Source of the DNA: Betaproteobacteria bacterium
GTDB lineage: Bacteria; Pseudomonadota; Gammaproteobacteria; Burkholderiales; SG8-41
Reading direction: 5' to 3'
Assembly (NCBI GenBank): GCA_021300125.1
Contig: JAJTHX010000051.1
Span: 1 to 5,173 of the forward strand
DNA length: 5,173 nucleotides
Shown: in pieces, positions 1 to 5,173 of the stretch
Layout of the letters: every line of letters begins with the position of its first letter
Position numbering within the stretch: the first letter of the stretch is position 1
Notes under the pieces: model-generated
Database searches by the model: none
What the model saw: the letters and a program-made list of their open reading frames with translations, nothing else
What the model was told of the DNA's origin: nothing
Program-made: the position numbers and the translations under genes

Positions 1-212
1 GCGCGTGATCACCGTGCCCGACAGCGGGGCATCGGCGGGCCAGTGGCGTTCCACCGCCAGCGCCATCGCCGCAGCCGCCTTGCCTGCGCCGACCACCAGC
101 GTGCGGCCCGCCGGCGGTGGCGGCAGATGTGCCGGTACGACGCGCAGCGGATCAGCGGCATCCAGCGCGGCGCGATAGCTGCCGAGCAGCAGTTCCCGTG
201 CCAGGGCGGTAT

Positions 213-216
<4 letters not shown>
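1..216 (-). CDS. Glycerate 2-kinase, MOFRL/DUF4147 family, N-terminal fragment
   Basis: Probable glycerate kinase of the type-2 (GckA/TtuD-like) family, which phosphorylates D-glycerate, mostly to 2-phosphoglycerate, in the cytoplasm; older annotations often call it hydroxypyruvate reductase. Seen: 72 codons that run off the left edge. A helical start ([20 protein letters not shown], residues 6-25) is followed by VVPAHLP and the glycine-rich strand-loop [10 protein letters not shown] (39-48), then an alternating hydrophobic stretch ending GTVIT. This order is typical of the family's N-terminus. The start chosen is TTG at 216-214, whose last two bases are shared with the TGA stop of uvrA (213-215), giving a TTGA overlap that suggests translational coupling. 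No ATG or GTG lies just upstream in frame, and AGGCAGG, about 9 bases before, is a weak ribosome site. It probably lies in one transcript with uvrA, which is not an obvious functional link. The catalytic and MOFRL domains lie outside the window, so the exact product (2- or 3-phosphoglycerate) cannot be judged. Confidence 0.8.
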
Positions 217-3097
<2,881 letters not shown>

Positions 3098-3107
<10 letters not shown>

Positions 3108-3125
3108 GAATGTTGCGAACTCATG
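3098..3125. repeat. 11-base direct repeat at the uvrA start
   Basis: GCGAACTCATG occurs at 3098-3108 and again at 3115-3125, a 17-base period with no mismatch inside the repeat and no match beyond it. On the minus strand each copy supplies an ATG AGT TCG, so the uvrA start context is duplicated. The 17-base shift puts the two ATGs in different frames. It is probably the remnant of a local duplication. Confidence 0.6.
3104..3124 (-). other. Possible six-codon leader ORF overlapping the uvrA start
   Basis: On the minus strand an ATG at 3124-3122 opens a tiny frame reading M-S-S-Q-H-S and stops at a TGA (3106-3104) that overlaps the uvrA ATG (3107-3105) as ATGA. Its first three codons copy those of uvrA (ATG AGT TCG) because an 11-base repeat spans both starts. 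The arrangement could allow stop-restart coupling into uvrA. It may equally be a chance result of a small tandem duplication. It has no clear ribosome site of its own. Confidence 0.2.
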
Positions 3126-3184
3126 GGCATGGATTTGTCACTGCGGACGCTGCGGAAGTAATGGGCAGCAAGGGTAAACTGGTA

Positions 3185-3213
3185 ATATTACGCGCATCGG
3201 TCGGCCAGCCCAA
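3185..3213 (-). promoter_or_regulatory. Candidate uvrA promoter
   Basis: On the minus strand, TTGGGC (3213-3208) and TAATAT (3190-3185) are separated by exactly 17 bases and could be -35 and -10 elements. They match the sigma-70 consensus at 3/6 and 4/6 positions. Transcription would begin near 3178, leaving an untranslated leader of about 70 bases before uvrA. The -10 lies within the perfect palindrome GTAATATTAC (3182-3191), so the same hexamer reads on the plus strand toward the MFS gene, although no convincing -35 partner is seen there. No good LexA box of the CTGT-N8-ACAG type was found in the divergent spacer. Confidence 0.25.
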
Positions 3214-3253
3214 CCATTCCCGGTTCGCGCTTTCCTCCGGCCACCCCATCTCC

Positions 3254-4234
3254 ATGGCATCCAGCGGCAAAATGACCCCGCTTGAACTGCGGGCCAGCAT
3301 TGGCTTGTCCGGCATTTTCGGACTGCGCCTGCTCGGCATGTTCGTGATCCTGCCGGTATTTGCGATCTATGCCGAGACCCTGCCCGGGGGTGACAACCTG
3401 ACCCTGGTCGGCATCGCCATCGGCGCCTACGGCCTGACCCAGGCCCTGCTGCAGATTCCCTTCGGCTGGCTGTCCGACCGCCATGGGCGCAAGCCGGTGG
3501 TTTATGCCGGGCTGCTGATTTTTGCCTTTGGCAGTTTTGTCGCGGCGCTGGCGCCGAACATCTATGTCGTGATCATCGGCCGCATGCTGCAGGGTGCCGG
3601 TGCGATCTCGGCCGCGGTGATCGCGATGACTGCCGATCTCACGCGCGAGGAGCAGCGCGCCAAGGCGATGGCGATGATTGGTTCCACCATCGGCGCCGCA
3701 TTTGCGCTGTCGCTGGTGGTCAGTCCATGGCTGGACCGCCATATCGGCGTGCCCGGCATTTTCGCGCTGACCGGTGGGCTGGCGCTGGCTGCGATGCTGG
3801 TGATGTGGCGGATCATCCCCGATCCGCCTCCTGCGCCGCCGGCCCAGGGCCGCGCGCTGGGCGATTTCTGGCGGGTGCTGACCGATCCCGAACTGGCGCG
3901 GCTGAACTGGGGTGTGTTTGCGCTGCACGCAGTGCTGATGGCGCTGTTCATCATGGTGCCTTTTGCGCTGCGTGACGCCGGCCTGCCGGTCTCCGCCCAC
4001 TGGCAGGTTTACCTGCCGGTGATGCTGGGTTCCTTCGTGCTGATGATGCCGGCGGTGCTGCAGGCTGGCGACCCGGAGCGCCTGCGGCGCTGGTGGACGC
4101 CATGCGCTACTCGGTGCTCGATGGTGGAAAGCGTTTGCGCCCGCTATTGGTTTTGGCTGCGCATGAGGCTGTGGCCGCCCAAGGCACCGCCTGCCTCCCT
4201 GCGGCGCTGCGCGCAGCCTGCGCGGTGGAATTGA
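3254..4234 (+). CDS. YajR-like MFS transporter, cut off in TM8 with an out-of-frame tail
   Basis: Inner-membrane transporter of the major facilitator superfamily, probably a proton-coupled drug or metabolite exporter; the substrate cannot be told. With start ATG 3254, TM1 is near residues 17-39 (GLRLLGMFVILPVFAIYAE), TM2 at 50-70, then motif A GWLSDRHGRKP (71-81), TM3 at 82-100, TM4 around 104-124 with GRMLQGAGAISAAVIAM, TM5 at 137-157, TM6 at 168-187, a Pro-rich cytoplasmic loop (190-215), TM7 at 218-238 and TM8 from about 251. This pattern resembles E. coli YajR (about 450 residues, 12 helices). The family resemblance ends near residue 268 (base ~4057). The remaining 58 codons give an Arg/Trp/Cys-rich tail that is ispA read in the wrong frame, so at least four helices and the C-terminal domain are missing and function is unlikely. 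The start is uncertain: ATG 3272 (MTPLELRAS) matches the family start almost as well, whereas the in-frame ATGs at 3110 and 3161 add residues not expected in the family. None has a strong ribosome site. Confidence 0.85.
   Translation: MASSGKMTPLELRASIGLSGIFGLRLLGMFVILPVFAIYAETLPGGDNLTLVGIAIGAYGLTQALLQIPFGWLSDRHGRKPVVYAGLLIFAFGSFVAALAPNIYVVIIGRMLQGAGAISAAVIAMTADLTREEQRAKAMAMIGSTIGAAFALSLVVSPWLDRHIGVPGIFALTGGLALAAMLVMWRIIPDPPPAPPAQGRALGDFWRVLTDPELARLNWGVFALHAVLMALFIMVPFALRDAGLPVSAHWQVYLPVMLGSFVLMMPAVLQAGDPERLRRWWTPCATRCSMVESVCARYWFWLRMRLWPPKAPPASLRRCAQPARWN
4045..4092. other. Junction between two unrelated genome segments
   Basis: Upstream of this interval the plus-strand reading is MFS transporter (frame of base 3254), ending with recognisable LMMPAV at 4039-4057. 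Downstream the reading is IspA in a different frame (frame of base 4093), and conserved-looking IspA sequence (GWRPGAPAALVDAMRYS) can be followed back to about 4063. Base composition and leucine codon choice change across the same point. No insertion sequence end, tRNA, inverted repeat or target duplication is visible. The exact breakpoint cannot be fixed without both parental sequences. Confidence 0.8.
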
Positions 4235-4896
4235 TCCACGCCTATTCTTTGGTGCACGACGATATGCCCTGCATGGACAACGACGTTTTGCGCCGTGGCA
4301 AACCCACAGTGCATGTGCAATTTGGTGAAGCCAGTGCGCTCTTGGCGGGTGACGCTTTGCAGGCGCTGGCGTTTGAGTTACTCACGCCTTTGGATGGCAC
4401 TGTGCCTGCAGCGATTCAGGCACGCCTGTGTGGCCTCTTGGCCCGGGCTGCGGGCAGTGGTGGTATGGCCGGGGGCCAGGCCATAGACCTGGCCAGCGTC
4501 GGCCAAGCCTTAAGCGAGCGCCAGTTGCGCGAGATGCACCAGCTTAAAACTGGCGCATTGCTAGAAGGCAGCGTGCTGATGGGAGCGCATTGCGCGCAGG
4601 CCGATGCGGCAACCTTGCAAGCATTGCAGGCCTACGGCGCTGCCATAGGCCTGGCGTTTCAGGTGGTAGATGATATTTTGGATGTCACCGCCGACTCCGC
4701 TACGCTGGGCAAGACCGCTGGTAAAGATGCCGACAACGATAAGCCCACCTATGTGTCCCTCATGGGTTTGCATGCCAGCCGCGCTTACGCCCAAGAGTTG
4801 CTCGCCCAAGCGCTCGCGGCTTTGGACGGCAGCACGTTGTCCGATACACAGGCCTTGCGCGCCTTGGCCGATATGGTGGTGAACCGTGCACACTAG
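4093..4896 (+). CDS. ispA: Farnesyl diphosphate synthase (IspA), 5'-truncated
   Basis: Short-chain trans-prenyl diphosphate synthase that condenses isopentenyl diphosphate with dimethylallyl and then geranyl diphosphate to give farnesyl diphosphate, a precursor of quinone side chains and undecaprenyl phosphate; cytoplasmic. Numbered from GTG 4093: GGKRLRP (11-17) binds isopentenyl diphosphate; the first Asp-rich motif DDMPCMD (56-62) is followed by NDVLRRGKPTVH; KTGALLE lies at 152-158; the second Asp-rich motif DDILD (183-187) is preceded by FQVV; and GKTAGKDADNDKPTY (196-210) is the usual lysine-containing segment. All catalytic motifs are intact. Compared with E. coli IspA (299 residues) the GTG version lacks about 32 residues. 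IspA-like sequence continues in frame upstream to about 4063 with no start codon, so roughly 20-25 residues are lost at the junction. The GTG and ATG 4102 are therefore not true starts. It lies 58 bases before dxs in the same direction, probably one operon; the expected upstream xseB is absent. Rich in TTG leucine, unlike the genes to its left. Confidence 0.93.
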   Translation: MDAMRYSVLDGGKRLRPLLVLAAHEAVAAQGTACLPAALRAACAVELIHAYSLVHDDMPCMDNDVLRRGKPTVHVQFGEASALLAGDALQALAFELLTPLDGTVPAAIQARLCGLLARAAGSGGMAGGQAIDLASVGQALSERQLREMHQLKTGALLEGSVLMGAHCAQADAATLQALQAYGAAIGLAFQVVDDILDVTADSATLGKTAGKDADNDKPTYVSLMGLHASRAYAQELLAQALAALDGSTLSDTQALRALADMVVNRAH

Positions 4897-4899
4897 TAA

Positions 4900-4952
4900 A
4901 AAACGCCATCAGCCCTCGCATTCATTGCGCAAGCAGCTACAAAAAAAATAGC
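4900..4952 (+). repeat. AT-rich intergenic element resembling a Comamonadaceae dispersed repeat
   Basis: The ispA-dxs spacer contains GCGCAAGCAGCTAC followed by a run of eight or more A and TAGC, with GCTA (4936-4939) and TAGC (4949-4952) able to pair across the A-run. From memory, intergenic sequences built on GCGCAAGCAGCTA plus an A/T-rich stretch ending in TAGC recur through genomes of Rhodoferax, Polaromonas and Acidovorax relatives. I cannot confirm the copy number or exact consensus here. It is not a convincing Rho-independent terminator: the stem is too short and GC-poor. It also fills the space where the dxs ribosome site should be. Confidence 0.4.
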
Positions 4953-4954
4953 AC

Positions 4955-5173
4955 ATGTCAACCTCTTCCTATCCGCTACTGACTTCTATCCACAAGCCTG
5001 AGGATTTGCGCGCCGTGCCGCGCGCCCAGTTGGGCCAGGTGGCAGATGAGTTGCGCGCCTATCTGCTCGACAGTGTGTCCAAAACCGGCGGTCACCTTAG
5101 CTCCAACTTGGGCACGGTCGAACTCACGGTGGCTTTGCACTATGTATTCAACACACCACAGGACCGTTTGGTA
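4955..5173 (+). CDS. dxs: 1-deoxy-D-xylulose-5-phosphate synthase (Dxs), N-terminal fragment
   Basis: Thiamine-diphosphate enzyme that joins pyruvate and glyceraldehyde 3-phosphate, the first step of the methylerythritol phosphate route to isoprenoids; also feeds thiamine and pyridoxal synthesis. Only 73 codons are present before the right edge, of a usual 620 or so. The N-terminus [20 protein letters not shown] (7-26) leads to [20 protein letters not shown] (31-50) and [20 protein letters not shown] (51-70), which is the conserved Dxs opening. His47 aligns with the catalytic His49 of E. coli Dxs. ATG 4955 is the only sensible start for this alignment, although the bases before it are an A-run with no clear ribosome site. 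Six of its twelve leucines are TTG, as in ispA and unlike the left-hand genes. Co-direction with ispA, 58 bases apart, suggests a shared transcript supplying and using isopentenyl units. Confidence 0.95.
   Translation, partial: MSTSSYPLLTSIHKPEDLRAVPRAQLGQVADELRAYLLDSVSKTGGHLSSNLGTVELTVALHYVFNTPQDRLV

Noticed and set aside
3174..3193. LexA (SOS) box upstream of uvrA
   Set aside because: CTGG-N8-CGCG around the palindrome is too far from CTGT-N8-ACAG; the second half-site does not match.
3188..4000. Minus-strand open frame of about 270 codons opposite the MFS gene
   Set aside because: Its composition (His, Arg, Gln, Gly rich) is that of a reversed membrane-protein gene; the plus-strand MFS helices and motif A are clear.
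4058..4063. PstI site (CTGCAG) exactly at the junction, suggesting a cloning ligation
   Set aside because: CTGCAG also occurs at several other places in the window (for example near 606, 2606, 2831, 3450 and 4407), so one at the junction is weak evidence. A ligation cannot be excluded, but the site alone does not show it.
4093..4896. MFS-IspA fusion protein as a novel bifunctional enzyme
   Set aside because: The two readings are in different frames with no single frame covering both, so no fusion protein is made from this sequence.
4893..4954. Rho-independent terminator after ispA
   Set aside because: The A-run has no preceding strong GC stem on the plus strand, and dxs follows closely in the same direction, so read-through is expected.

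Overview
The window looks like two unrelated pieces of proteobacterial chromosome joined at about position 4060. Both pieces hold ordinary housekeeping genes. I see no CRISPR array, insertion sequence, tRNA or rRNA, and no evidence of a new system. The join is the most unusual thing here.

Left piece (1 to about 4060). The sequence is very GC-rich: two sampled 60-base lines, 3421-3480 and 3601-3660, count 43/60 and 42/60 G+C. On the minus strand, a complete uvrA (213..3107) is followed, with overlapping stop and start, by the first 72 codons of a type-2 glycerate kinase that runs off the left edge. On the plus strand, diverging from uvrA across about 146 bases, is a YajR-like major facilitator transporter. 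From what I recall of betaproteobacterial genomes, uvrA diverging from an MFS gene that is followed by ssb is a common order. That makes a betaproteobacterium the best guess for this piece.

Right piece (about 4060 to 5173). G+C is lower (33/60 and 35/60 in lines 4261-4320 and 4321-4380) and TTG leucine codons are frequent. It holds ispA (farnesyl diphosphate synthase) without its first 20-25 codons, then the first 73 codons of dxs. Both belong to isoprenoid precursor synthesis, and ispA-dxs is a familiar pair in Burkholderiales. The spacer between them carries an AT-rich segment resembling an intergenic repeat I associate with Comamonadaceae, which suggests a Rhodoferax- or Polaromonas-like source.

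The join. The transporter stops matching its family after about residue 268, in its eighth membrane helix. Its reading frame then runs out of frame through ispA for 58 codons. Neither gene is intact, the partners expected beyond the break on each side (ssb, xseB) are absent, and composition shifts at the same place. A chimeric assembly or clone is the simplest explanation; a real deletion or recombination is the alternative.

Function. UvrA is the damage-recognition ATPase of nucleotide excision repair. The transporter's substrate is unknown. The glycerate kinase feeds glycerate into central metabolism. IspA and Dxs act at the end and start of the route to farnesyl diphosphate.
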